16,123 nucleotides of DNA from Methanobacteriaceae archaeon. Its GTDB lineage: Archaea > Methanobacteriota > Methanobacteria > Methanobacteriales > Methanobacteriaceae. Position numbers and translations under genes: made by a program. This document shows, piece after piece, positions 6,937-14,429 of this stretch. The stretch covers positions 1-16,123 of the forward strand of contig JAUYBK010000125.1 of assembly GCA_030693105.1 (NCBI GenBank). Reading direction: 5' to 3'. The notes beneath the pieces were generated by a model. It ran no database searches and was not told where the DNA came from. It worked only from the letters and a program-made list of their open reading frames with translations. Each line of letters starts with the position of its first letter. Position 1 is the stretch's first letter.

Positions 6937-6971
6937 TTTTAAATTAATTTAAAAGTAAACAAATTACTTTT
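6937..6971. repeat. Two adjacent inverted repeats between tiaS and the PrpD-like gene
   Basis: TTTTAAATTAATTTAAAA (6937-6954) is a perfect 18-bp palindrome. It overlaps AAAAGTAA-ACAAA-TTACTTTT (6951-6971), a perfect 8-bp inverted repeat with a 5-base loop that covers the tiaS stop codon. On the minus strand these are followed by a run of six T (6927-6932). The likeliest role is a 3' end or terminator for tiaS; an operator for the following operon is possible. High AT content lowers the significance. Confidence 0.4.
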
Positions 6972-8235
6972 ATCTTCCTGTATAGATTCGTACTAAGGGT
7001 TTGCTTAAATGCCGCCGGGCCGATGGAGGGACCTCATAAAAGCCTTCCTTCAAATTTCTTTCAATTTCAACCTCTTCTTTAGGAGCATCAGCCATTTTAA
7101 GGCCACAACTGGGACATTTATACCCTTTGTCACTCCCCGCAGATTTCATACGCTTCCCACAATCACACCGGGGGTTGAAAATATTGTATTGTTTTTTAAG
7201 GCCAACTATACGGATTTTTTCCAGGTTCAAAGTCCCCTTTGTCCCTATACCTCCATAAACTACTAATTCGTCCCCGGAAGCGAGCTGGCGAACGTTGTCC
7301 CGGAATCTCTTGGTGGGTTCGTAAGCTGCACATTCTATCGCACCGGATGCATCTTCTAAGGTGAAAATGACGTGTCCACCTTCGATTATGTGGGGATGGT
7401 CCTTTACCTGGCCGTTCACACGATAGCACTGATACATCTCCATTTGGTTAATTGCAGAAGCTTCCTGGATGTGTAAGTCAGTGTGCTGGTTGGTTAAAAA
7501 TACCATAATTCGTTTAATTGGTTCTTTAACTTCCACTAGGTTATGAGCAGCGCATACTGCCTCTTTACTCTCACCGCGAATTCCGTAAAGCACGGGGCAG
7601 GGGGTGTGGGGGGCTATGGCCATGTAACCATCGTCTACATTGTCAAAAGTTTCCGGATATGTTTTATGATCCATTAACCTCACTGAATCTTCATCTATTC
7701 TCCTCTTTTTACCGTAATTTTCGACTTTTCTATAGGCGATTAATTCGTAAGTTTTATCGGGCAGGGGACACCCGATGGCGGCTAAAGCACCTATAACTCC
7801 TCTACCATTCTTGTACTTGAAAACTTCAACCTTCACATCGTGGGCAAGTTTTTCAGCCTCTTCCATGGTCACCATCTGGCGCACGGTCTTCAGGGAATAT
7901 TCCTGCATTTTTTTTGTTATTTCGCCGGTGAAGAAGACTACTCCGGGATTGGTTAGCGGATCTTCCACTTCTGAAAACTCTTCCACCACACCTAAAATAA
8001 GACGCTTAGTATTTCGAATTTCTTCATCACTTTTTAAAACAATTTTAAAGGCTACGGCGCCGTTTCCACGGGTCTTATATGGTGCAAATGGGTTTAAACG
8101 TATTAGGTGAGGTTCTCCTTTTAGGGTTAAACCACAATCTTTAAGTCTCTCCAGCACCACAGCACATATATAAGTTGTGCACATTCCGTTACTGGAATCT
8201 GTGTCATCGATACCTACATGTAATATATTATACAT
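6970..8235 (-). CDS. tiaS: tRNA(Ile2) 2-agmatinylcytidine synthetase
   Basis: ATP-dependent enzyme that attaches agmatine to C34 of the CAU-anticodon tRNA-Ile, so archaea read AUA as isoleucine. The 421-residue product begins MYNILHVGIDDTDSSNGMCT, the signature of the TiaS N-terminal kinase-like domain (Asp10, Asp11, Asp13). RGNGAVAFK and NPGVVFF follow. An OB-fold nucleic-acid binding segment lies near residues 290-345 (GHVIFTLEDASGAIECAAYE). A C-terminal zinc ribbon uses Cys357, Cys359, Cys374 and Cys377. The frame continues upstream to 8283, but ATG 8235 is chosen because GGTGA lies six bases before it and the DDTD motif sits at the expected distance from the N terminus. It is divergent from the XRE-type regulator, and the 5' ends are close enough that their control regions overlap. 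No defect seen. Confidence 0.93.
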   Translation of the reverse strand: MYNILHVGIDDTDSSNGMCTTYICAVVLERLKDCGLTLKGEPHLIRLNPFAPYKTRGNGAVAFKIVLKSDEEIRNTKRLILGVVEEFSEVEDPLTNPGVVFFTGEITKKMQEYSLKTVRQMVTMEEAEKLAHDVKVEVFKYKNGRGVIGALAAIGCPLPDKTYELIAYRKVENYGKKRRIDEDSVRLMDHKTYPETFDNVDDGYMAIAPHTPCPVLYGIRGESKEAVCAAHNLVEVKEPIKRIMVFLTNQHTDLHIQEASAINQMEMYQCYRVNGQVKDHPHIIEGGHVIFTLEDASGAIECAAYEPTKRFRDNVRQLASGDELVVYGGIGTKGTLNLEKIRIVGLKKQYNIFNPRCDCGKRMKSAGSDKGYKCPSCGLKMADAPKEEVEIERNLKEGFYEVPPSARRHLSKPLVRIYTGR

Positions 8236-8277
8236 TTGCTTCACCGGGGTGATCTCCTGTCTCACGCTAACCTTCCA

Positions 8278-9216
8278 GTGCACCGAGAAGAGATGCTCAT
8301 AAACATCACTGAAACTTTAACCAACCATGGGTTTGAAACTTCTAATATATATGATCGGAGCTGCTTTGACCTAGTGGCCCGAAGGGAATTAATGCTTCTT
8401 TTAATGAAGGTACTGGTTAATGTGGATGGTTTCAGTGTGGAGCAGGCTCACGAAATTAAACAAGTGGCCGACACGCTTCTGGCGTCTCCATTGGTAGTGG
8501 GGATAAAGTCAAAACATGAATATTTGGTGGAAGACGTGGTTTACGAACGCCACGGTATCCCCGTTATTGGAATTGAAACCTTCCGCAATTTGGTGGTGGA
8601 CAACATTTATCCAGAGATTTTCGCTGGACGGGGAGGCTACTACGTCCAAATTGACGGCCAAATAATTAAAGAAGTCCGTGAAGAGCAGAGCATGTCTTTA
8701 AAGGAGCTGGCTGATCTGGCCCACGTATCCAGGGAAACCATATATAAATACGAAACTGGAAGGGCACGGGCCCACCCCGAGACCGCTATGATCCTGGAAG
8801 GAATACTAAACATGAAGATCACGGTATCGGTGAACATTTTTCAGACCCCTCCGTCTAAAAAGACTAAAATTGGGAAATCAGAACCCCGTGAACTGGCTGA
8901 ACTGGGCTATGGAGTTATAAGAACAAAACGGACTCCTTTTGATGCTTTAGCCAAACCAGACCATAATAGATCTAAGAATACTGAGTTATTAATGGCTAAT
9001 CTTGATAAAAACCGTAAACAAAAACTTCTGGCTAAAATGGCTGTAAATTTGAGGGACTTATCCCGTATAACTGGTACTGAGTCAGCATTTATTTTAGAAA
9101 GCAGGCGGGATTTAAACGCCATTGAAGGGGTTCCGGTGGTCCACAACTGGGAGATGGAAGAATTGAAGAATTCTCGGGACTTTATGAAACTTCTGAAAGA
9201 AAGAAGGGATAATTAA
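8278..9216 (+). CDS. XRE-type HTH transcriptional regulator (MTH_967-like archaeal family)
   Basis: A 312-residue archaeal DNA-binding protein. The XRE/Cro-type helix-turn-helix spans about residues 132-181, including SLKELADLAHVSRETIYKYE. The N-terminal domain (about 1-125) is an alpha/beta domain with ETSNIYDRSCFDLVARR and GFSVEQAHEIKQVADTL, as in the conserved 'putative HTH-type transcriptional regulatory protein' family of euryarchaea. A C-terminal domain follows after residue 190 (GYGVIRTKRTPFDALAK). The frame is open back to TTG 8236. GTG 8278 is preferred because it begins MHREE, which fits the N terminus I remember for MTH_967 (MKREE), and it separates the gene from tiaS. ATG 8293 is the alternative. 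A GGGGTGAT at 8247-8254 is too far from either start. Regulated targets are unknown; its own promoter/tiaS region is a natural candidate. Confidence 0.85.
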   Translation: MHREEMLINITETLTNHGFETSNIYDRSCFDLVARRELMLLLMKVLVNVDGFSVEQAHEIKQVADTLLASPLVVGIKSKHEYLVEDVVYERHGIPVIGIETFRNLVVDNIYPEIFAGRGGYYVQIDGQIIKEVREEQSMSLKELADLAHVSRETIYKYETGRARAHPETAMILEGILNMKITVSVNIFQTPPSKKTKIGKSEPRELAELGYGVIRTKRTPFDALAKPDHNRSKNTELLMANLDKNRKQKLLAKMAVNLRDLSRITGTESAFILESRRDLNAIEGVPVVHNWEMEELKNSRDFMKLLKERRDN

Positions 9217-9291
9217 TTAATAAAGTTTTCTCTTTATCGTAGTTCAACTCTTTATCTTAATTCAAAGTCATTCTCCAGTTTAAATATAATA

Positions 9292-10041
9292 TTACTTTTG
9301 TTTTAGGATACTAAATGTTTCTTGAGCTTCTTTTTCAGAAGCAATTCCCAGGGCAACCATGTCCACGTAGTCCAAGGTTTTAAGATATTCAAATGCGTCT
9401 TCTGGGGTCATTATCCCGGCTGCCAGTAACTTTTTGGCGATGATGGTCTTATCTAACTTCAGAATCATCTTCCGGAGTTGGGTTCGTTCTTCTGTCAGGT
9501 TCTGTTCGCAGTCCATCAAGTAGCCCAGACGGTTAACCGGTATCATGTAAAGTTCGAAAAGATCCTTCACCGGTGATTCTAAAAGTTTTTCAGTAGTTTG
9601 AAAAGGTCTATGGGTCGCCAAGCCCGGTACTGCACCATTATCTTTTATGAAGACTAAATTTTCTTCTATGAAGTCCCAGTCACCTTTATCGGTAATTAAA
9701 GCGTTAAGTAACATGGCTTTAGCATCCAGACTGGCCAGGAGTTGAATATCTTCGAGTTCCTGTTCGGGACGCACGGTTCCCAGGACTTCCAATTTCAATC
9801 CTTCTTCCCGGGCCATTTTTAGGGCCTCAACAACAGGAGGATAGGGTAAAAGTTGAATTGCTTGCACACCCATATCATAACTGGTTCGCATGATCTTAAG
9901 CATGTTTTCTGGATTGCTGTAAAGATCAAGCTGGTAAAGGCGGGCGCGGTGCCCGAACTGAACCGCACCAATAAAAGGAGAAGTTCCCAATAGAGTTCGA
10001 GGTAATGAAACTCCACCCACTTCTAAAAAACCTTCAAACAT
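9292..10041 (-). CDS. Conserved TIM-barrel protein, aldo/keto-reductase-like, unknown function
   Basis: A 249-residue soluble protein with the alternating strand-helix pattern of a TIM barrel. It starts RTLLGTSPFIGAVQFGHRA, followed by GVQAIQLLPYPPVVEALKMA, KLEVLGTVRPEQELEDIQ, LDAKAMLLNALITDKGDWDF, GLATHRPFQTTEKLL and a C-terminal KKLLAAGIMTPEDAFEYL and VDMVALGIASEKEAQETF. The C-terminal segment resembles the end of aldo/keto reductase barrels, where the last strands and helices hold the cofactor phosphate. I see no clear Asp-Tyr-Lys-His tetrad, so reductase activity is not supported. There is no signal peptide or membrane segment. It follows the YbjQ-family gene by six bases and shares its promoter. 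No strong ribosome binding site is visible before ATG 10041, suggesting coupled translation. Convergent with the HTH gene; the 75-base gap between them is T-rich. Confidence 0.75.
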   Translation of the reverse strand: MFEGFLEVGGVSLPRTLLGTSPFIGAVQFGHRARLYQLDLYSNPENMLKIMRTSYDMGVQAIQLLPYPPVVEALKMAREEGLKLEVLGTVRPEQELEDIQLLASLDAKAMLLNALITDKGDWDFIEENLVFIKDNGAVPGLATHRPFQTTEKLLESPVKDLFELYMIPVNRLGYLMDCEQNLTEERTQLRKMILKLDKTIIAKKLLAAGIMTPEDAFEYLKTLDYVDMVALGIASEKEAQETFSILKQK

Positions 10042-10047
10042 GTTTAA

Positions 10048-10389
10048 CTACTCTACTTTTTCTACCACTACGGCAGTTCCGTATACCAGAATCTCCTGCA
10101 TGATGTCGGAAATGTCGTTGGAATCGTAGCGGGCGCTGATTATTCCATTTGCACCCAATTCCTTTGCGTGTTGAATGGCTCTTTCCAGGGCTTCTCCTCG
10201 TGACTCTTCCATCATATGCACATACTCTTTGATTTCTCCCCCGAACATGGAACGAATCCCGGCACCTAACTGTCCTCCCACACCCCGACTGCGCACAGTG
10301 AGGCCGTAAACAAACCCTTTTGTTTCTAAAACTTCGTAACCGGGCACGTAGTTAGAACTCACAATAACAAATTCATCCACCGAAACCAT
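10048..10389 (-). CDS. YbjQ/UPF0145 family protein (putative heavy-metal-binding domain)
   Basis: A 113-residue protein of the YbjQ/DUF74 family, which in known structures forms a pentameric ring and is annotated 'putative heavy-metal binding', with no settled function. Family blocks are GYEVLETKGFVYGLTVRSRG near the N terminus, LGAGIRSMFGGEIKEYVHMM in the middle, ALERAIQHAKELGANGIISA, and a final strand GTAVVVEKV. There are no cysteines in it, so metal binding by Cys is unlikely. The frame extends to TTG 10404, but ATG 10389 follows GGAGGAGAT by four bases and is the clear start. It is first in a two-gene operon with the TIM-barrel gene and has a promoter about 65-75 bases upstream. Confidence 0.88.
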   Translation of the reverse strand: MVSVDEFVIVSSNYVPGYEVLETKGFVYGLTVRSRGVGGQLGAGIRSMFGGEIKEYVHMMEESRGEALERAIQHAKELGANGIISARYDSNDISDIMQEILVYGTAVVVEKVE

Positions 10390-10450
10390 AACTATCTCCT
10401 CCAATAAATTATTTCATCCCAAAACGTATCTTAGTTATAGAGGGTCGCTA

Positions 10451-10472
10451 ACGTTTATAAATAATTTTCTCT
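10451..10472 (-). promoter_or_regulatory. Promoter of the ybjQ-like / TIM-barrel operon
   Basis: Minus-strand AGAGAAAATTATTTATAAACGT has an A-rich BRE followed by TTTATAAA. The expected start is near 10430, leaving a leader of about 40 bases that ends in the GGAGGAGAT ribosome binding site. Confidence 0.55.
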
Positions 10473-10612
10473 AAGTTATTTAAGGAGTAAAAAAATCTTT
10501 TTGTAAGTCTTATATGATTATAACTGGTTTTAATAACAATAATCATTAGAAACACTTTAATTGAAAAAATAGTCCATTCATATTGGTTACCTTATTAATG
10601 TTTAGGTCCAGC

Positions 10613-10647
10613 AACAGATTTAAACATCCTTACTAAATATTATAAAA
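10613..10647 (+). promoter_or_regulatory. Probable serA promoter region
   Basis: Two TATA-like candidates are present: ATTTAAAC at 10618-10625, which would start transcription near 10647 and leave a leader of about 30 bases, and ATATTATAAAA near 10637-10647. Downstream, CACCA (10653-10657) can pair with TGGTG (10666-10670), which includes part of the serA GGTGA ribosome binding site. The stem is only five pairs, so any translational effect is speculative. Confidence 0.4.
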
Positions 10648-10676
10648 ATGAGCACCATTGAAGGCTGGTGAAAAAG

Positions 10677-12257
10677 ATGGATAATATGAAAGTACTTATC
10701 GCTGATCAAATAAACGAGAAAGGAATAGAGGAGCTTGAAGACGTGGCAGAGGTCGTTGCCCGTACCGACATCACTCCTGAAGAACTTGTTAATGATATTC
10801 ACGATTTTGAAGCTATTGTGGTGAGAAGCCGCACCAAAGTTACCCGAGAAGTCATTGAAGCTGCTCCCAAACTCCGCATAATTGCCCGAGCCGGAGTGGG
10901 CGTGGACAACGTGGACGTGGAAGCTGCCACCGAAAGAGGAGTAATGGTTGTAAATGCTCCAGAATCCACCTCCATCACTGTGGCCGAACACGCACTGGGC
11001 CTAATGCTATCCCTGGCCCGTAAAATCTCCCTGGCAGACAAATCTGTTAAAGAAGGTAAATGGGAGAAAAGTGCCTTTATGGGTATGGAATTAAATGGCA
11101 AGACCCTGGGGATAGTTGGAATGGGTAGAATAGGTAGTCAAGTAGCCAGCCGCTGCAAAGCATTCGGCATGGACCTTATGGCCTACGACCCGTACATAAC
11201 TCAGGAAGCTGCTGCAGAAATAGGTGTGGAAATAATGGACCTAGAAGGTCTCTTAAAAGCGGCGGATGTCATAACCATACACGTGCCCCTAACCTCCGAG
11301 ACCAAACATCTTTTGGCTAAAGAAGAAATGGAAATCATGAAAGACAATGCTTTCATAGTCAACTGTGCCCGGGGGGGTATTATAAACGAGGAAGATCTTT
11401 ATAACGCCATAAAAGATGGTAAAATAGGTGGAGCTGCATTGGACGTATTTGAAAAGGAGCCACCAAAGGAAAATCCTCTTTTAGAATTGGATAATGTAGT
11501 TTTCACTCCTCACATAGGTGCATCCACTCGCGAAGCCCAGCGCGATGCTGCTATTATTGTGGCTAAAGAAATCAAAGAAGTGCTATTGGGTGGGTCGCCT
11601 AAAAATGTGATTAATATGCCGGTACTGGACCCGGAAACCTTCCAGCAAATAAAGCCCTACGTGCAGTTAGTGGAGAAGTTAGGGAAGTTCGTTATACAAA
11701 CGGCCGAGGGAAACATAAATGAACTGGAGATAACTTACTGTGGTGAATTATCCGAAATTCGCAATCATGACATAATGACCAGAAAAATGCTCCAATCAGT
11801 TCTAAACCCTATTCTAACCGAACCGGTGAATATGGTTAATGCCAGTACCGTAGCGACTAATAGGGGAATAATTGTCACTGAAGGCAAAAGATGTGACGCA
11901 GGTGGTTATAAAAGTCTGGTGAAAGTCGAAATGAAGGCGGAAGGCAACCAGGTAAGCGTGGAAGGAGTGTTTTCCAAGGAACCCAAAATAGTCAGAATAA
12001 ACAACTACTTGGTCGACGTAGAAACCCAGGGCACCATGCTCATTTCCAAGTACAAGGACATACCAGGGATAATTGGATCAATAGGGGCCAAATTGGGGGA
12101 ACACCGGATAAACATAGCTAAAATGCAAGTTGGAAGGCAGGAACAAGGTGGCGAAGCAGTTATGGTCGTCAAAGTAGACCAGAACATACCTGCTGAAGTT
12201 ATTGGTGAGTTAAAAAAATTGAAGCATGTATACGATGCAGTAGCAGTGAACCTTTAA
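10677..12257 (+). CDS. serA: D-3-phosphoglycerate dehydrogenase
   Basis: Oxidises 3-phosphoglycerate to 3-phosphohydroxypyruvate with NAD+, the first step of serine synthesis in the cytoplasm. The 526-residue protein is the long, three-part form. The substrate- and NAD-binding part covers residues 1-310, with GMGRIG at 148-153 and catalytic Arg232 (NCARGG), Glu261 (FEKEP) and His279 (TPHIGAST). An intervening ASB-type domain runs from about 315 to 440. A C-terminal ACT domain (about 448-526, YKDIPGIIGSIGAKLGEH) is the usual serine-sensing regulatory site. The frame begins at GTG 10668, but ATG 10677 follows GGTGA (10667-10671) by five bases and is the better start; ATG 10686 (MKVLIAD) is possible. 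It is a monocistronic gene facing the JAMM/Thg1 genes. Complete, with no odd features. Confidence 0.96.
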   Translation: MDNMKVLIADQINEKGIEELEDVAEVVARTDITPEELVNDIHDFEAIVVRSRTKVTREVIEAAPKLRIIARAGVGVDNVDVEAATERGVMVVNAPESTSITVAEHALGLMLSLARKISLADKSVKEGKWEKSAFMGMELNGKTLGIVGMGRIGSQVASRCKAFGMDLMAYDPYITQEAAAEIGVEIMDLEGLLKAADVITIHVPLTSETKHLLAKEEMEIMKDNAFIVNCARGGIINEEDLYNAIKDGKIGGAALDVFEKEPPKENPLLELDNVVFTPHIGASTREAQRDAAIIVAKEIKEVLLGGSPKNVINMPVLDPETFQQIKPYVQLVEKLGKFVIQTAEGNINELEITYCGELSEIRNHDIMTRKMLQSVLNPILTEPVNMVNASTVATNRGIIVTEGKRCDAGGYKSLVKVEMKAEGNQVSVEGVFSKEPKIVRINNYLVDVETQGTMLISKYKDIPGIIGSIGAKLGEHRINIAKMQVGRQEQGGEAVMVVKVDQNIPAEVIGELKKLKHVYDAVAVNL

Positions 12258-12290
12258 TTTAACTTTAAAATAGTGAACCTTATTGTCCTT

Positions 12291-12349
12291 AAAAAAAGGT
12301 TTACTAAACTCTTTTTTATTATTTTTCACTTCATTTACTATCAAAAAAA
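12291..12349. terminator. T-rich convergent termination zone
   Basis: The 106-base gap between serA and the convergent JAMM gene has T-runs on both strands. The plus strand has CTTTTTTATTATTTTT (12311-12326). The minus strand has CTTTTTTTGA (complement of 12341-12350) and CCTTTTTTTAAGG (around 12291-12297). This fits U-tract-dependent archaeal termination; no substantial hairpin is seen. Confidence 0.5.
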
Positions 12350-12363
12350 GCTTTACTTTAACT

Positions 12364-12825
12364 TCAAACAATCATGTACTCAGCTTCCCTTCCTCTGGTG
12401 TCGTAGGCCCTTATACTGTACTCATCATATGGTTCGGCTATTATCAGATGGAAGAGACCATTTTTGGAGAAAAAATAGAGATCTGCAGGGGATGGGCTGG
12501 CATTGTACCCGGGATGGCTGTGCACCGATCCCACTGTGCCGGTGACCATGGGCTTCATGAAGGTCTTCATCACCGCACCCTGATTGGAAGTTTCACCCGG
12601 GAGAAAAACCAGTCCATCAATCTTTAAGATTTTATCTTTGACTTTGCCTTCCAGAAGAGCTACAAATTCATTAGGATGGGATTCTCTGGCGATCTGAATT
12701 ATTTCGTCTATCAGTGCAGCATCTAGTTGTACTTCCTGAAAATTCTGCTTATTATTTCCCAGTAAATGTCCAATTAACTTGTCCAAGATTCCTGGTTTAT
12801 TTTTGGGGGGTATTTCATCTGCCAT
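12364..12825 (-). CDS. JAMM/MPN-domain zinc metalloprotease-like protein (Mov34/MPN/PAD-1 family)
   Basis: A 153-residue protein built around a JAMM domain, the zinc isopeptidase fold that removes ubiquitin-like modifiers in archaea and eukaryotes. All motif residues are present: Glu53 in NEFVALLEG, then His102, His104, Ser112 and Asp115 in VHSHPGYNASPSPADLYFF. It should therefore bind zinc and be active. The N-terminal 30 residues are polar and variable, with no signal peptide. A role in trimming ubiquitin-like SAMP conjugates or a sulfur-carrier protein follows from the family, not from direct evidence here. ATG 12825 comes 12 bases after the Thg1 stop, so the two are cotranscribed. It is last in its operon and convergent with serA. 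Confidence 0.88.
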   Translation of the reverse strand: MADEIPPKNKPGILDKLIGHLLGNNKQNFQEVQLDAALIDEIIQIARESHPNEFVALLEGKVKDKILKIDGLVFLPGETSNQGAVMKTFMKPMVTGTVGSVHSHPGYNASPSPADLYFFSKNGLFHLIIAEPYDEYSIRAYDTRGREAEYMIV

Positions 12826-12837
12826 TATTATTATCGC

Positions 12838-13581
12838 TCATTTTAGGGTATTTCCTAAGATTTTAAAAAAATCCATATCAAAAAGGGGCAGTTCCAAGTC
12901 TACGTAGGCACGGTTACGCCTTGAAACTACCTTTTTATCTTCTAGAGGATTGTAACCTTCTACTTCAACTTTTCTACGGTAGATACCCATCCCTCGACGC
13001 TGCCAGGATGCTACATCACTTATATTAATTCCCCGCTGGAAAAGTAACTCGTGCAACTGGTCACTTTTCTGGTCTTTTAGAATCTGAACCGCTTTTTGAG
13101 GGGAATGATCTTTTCTAAGGGTCCAGTAAGCGTAGCCATTGAGACAATTTCGCCAAGCTTCACTTTGTCTTTCCTGGAAGTATTTCACTACTAATTCTGT
13201 TGAAAGGGGGATAATTCTGGAATCAAAGGATAGGGGGCCAGATACTTTATCAATTTCTTTGTATTCTTTAAACAGGTTCTGGGTGAAACTGCTACTTATA
13301 AAACCAGCAAAAACTGAGTCTATCTTCTCCATCCTCCCGGCGAAGGGAATTTCTTCCAGCAAAATGTTTATTTCGTCGGAGAAGGTGTAGATGAATCGAG
13401 GGCTGAACTCCTTAAAGATATCAAGACCAGATAGGGACATTATTCTGGCAAAATTTTTGTCATAAGGCTTTTTAAAATCTAAATCAAGGGATAAACGGTG
13501 AAAATTCCTTCCGTCAGCTCTTATCACTATTTTTGAACCGCAGGGAAGTTTTAAATTTGAATAAATTTCACACTCTTCCAT
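12838..13581 (-). CDS. thgL: tRNA(His) guanylyltransferase, archaeal Thg1 type
   Basis: 3'-to-5' nucleotide-adding enzyme. Eukaryotic Thg1 adds G-1 to tRNA-His; archaeal forms can add templated nucleotides at the 5' end and may repair truncated tRNAs. The 247-residue protein has the metal-binding palm motifs VIRADGRNFHRLS (Asp23, His28) and YTFSDEINILL (Asp69, Glu70), followed by RIIPLSTELVVKYFQERQSE and NCLNGYAYWTLRKDHSPQKA, with the NCLNGYAYW helix typical of the family. Length is normal. ATG 13581 lacks a strong ribosome binding site. A box A promoter about 55 bases upstream suggests transcription separate from the aspartate dehydrogenase gene, whose stop is 73 bases upstream. It is followed by the JAMM gene after 12 bases. 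Confidence 0.93.
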   Translation of the reverse strand: MEECEIYSNLKLPCGSKIVIRADGRNFHRLSLDLDFKKPYDKNFARIMSLSGLDIFKEFSPRFIYTFSDEINILLEEIPFAGRMEKIDSVFAGFISSSFTQNLFKEYKEIDKVSGPLSFDSRIIPLSTELVVKYFQERQSEAWRNCLNGYAYWTLRKDHSPQKAVQILKDQKSDQLHELLFQRGINISDVASWQRRGMGIYRRKVEVEGYNPLEDKKVVSRRNRAYVDLELPLFDMDFFKILGNTLK

Positions 13582-13632
13582 CTTAACTTTTTCCCATATC
13601 CTTAATTGAAGACCTAGATGAGAATGATCTTG

Positions 13633-13648
13633 TATATAAAAATAACCA
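13633..13648 (-). promoter_or_regulatory. Promoter of the Thg1/JAMM pair
   Basis: The minus-strand sequence GGTTATTTTTATATACA contains a perfect archaeal box A, TTTATATA. Expected initiation near 13610 gives a leader of about 30 bases before ATG 13581. It sits directly after the aspartate dehydrogenase stop codon (13655-13657). Confidence 0.6.
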
Positions 13649-13654
13649 AAAGGG

Positions 13655-14419
13655 CTAGGTTCCCACCCGCAAATTTTCGTTTAAACTGTTCAAGAGTTTA
13701 ATCGCTGAATAAGCTGCTAAAACGCTGGTTTTTGGATTAATAGCACAACGAACATTTTCAGTCACGGTTCGGAACTCACCGAAGTCTCCTACCACCACTA
13801 CCTCGTGCATGTTTCGATCCACTTCCGGGTCGGCTATGATCTCCACATCAATTTCCATACCAGCAGCAATGCTCAAAGCAGCTGCCACGTTAATATTTAG
13901 GGGAAACTTCTCTACTGCGGCACTGGCTTTTCCCTGGTAGAGGATGGTCTTTTCTAGGGTGTCAATACCCAGTGAACGAGGCGGTTTCCGGGTTACTAAT
14001 GTGGCTTTTTTGATTTTACCGATGGATGCAGCCTTAATACCGTCCAAACCCACTATGGCTCCAGAAGGCGCGTATATTTTCGCATTATTCTTTTTAGCAA
14101 TGGCTTCCAGATTTTTCCGGGTAGCAGGATTAATAAGTCCTCCCACGCTCATTATCAGGACATCTTTCCCCTTTTCAAGTATAATGGGGACCATTTTTTC
14201 CACAGCTTGGGGGGATGCAGCCTCGATGACCAAGTCCACTTCTTCCAGCATATCCTCCAGGTTAAGGACCACCCGCCCATCAACCTGTGATGCCAAGTTT
14301 TCGGCTCTCTCCATGTCCCGGTCGTAGAAAAATGCAATTTCGACACCAAGCTTACCTTCTTGGGCAAAACTAGTTATTATATTAGCTATGGCGCCGCATC
14401 CCAGGATTCCAACCTTCAT
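13655..14419 (-). CDS. nadX: L-aspartate dehydrogenase
   Basis: NAD(P)-dependent oxidation of L-aspartate to iminoaspartate, the substrate of quinolinate synthase in de novo NAD synthesis; it replaces the FAD oxidase NadB in these archaea. The 254-residue protein has an N-terminal Rossmann domain with GILGCGAIA (4-12) and a C-terminal catalytic domain with KFPLNINVAAALSIAAG (171-187) and His205 in DRNMHEVVVVGDFGEF, the conserved catalytic His region. Length and motifs match the MTH_973/TM1643 family. ATG 14419 has AGGA about eight bases upstream, and the PRC-barrel stop is 10 bases upstream, so both genes form one transcription unit. No quinolinate synthase or phosphoribosyltransferase gene is next to it. 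Confidence 0.93.
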   Translation of the reverse strand: MKVGILGCGAIANIITSFAQEGKLGVEIAFFYDRDMERAENLASQVDGRVVLNLEDMLEEVDLVIEAASPQAVEKMVPIILEKGKDVLIMSVGGLINPATRKNLEAIAKKNNAKIYAPSGAIVGLDGIKAASIGKIKKATLVTRKPPRSLGIDTLEKTILYQGKASAAVEKFPLNINVAAALSIAAGMEIDVEIIADPEVDRNMHEVVVVGDFGEFRTVTENVRCAINPKTSVLAAYSAIKLLNSLNENLRVGT

Positions 14420-14429
14420 GAATTTATTC

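Noticed and set aside
12273..12627. Plus-strand frames downstream of serA
   Set aside because: They overlap the JAMM gene on the other strand, whose full zinc motif shows which strand is coding.
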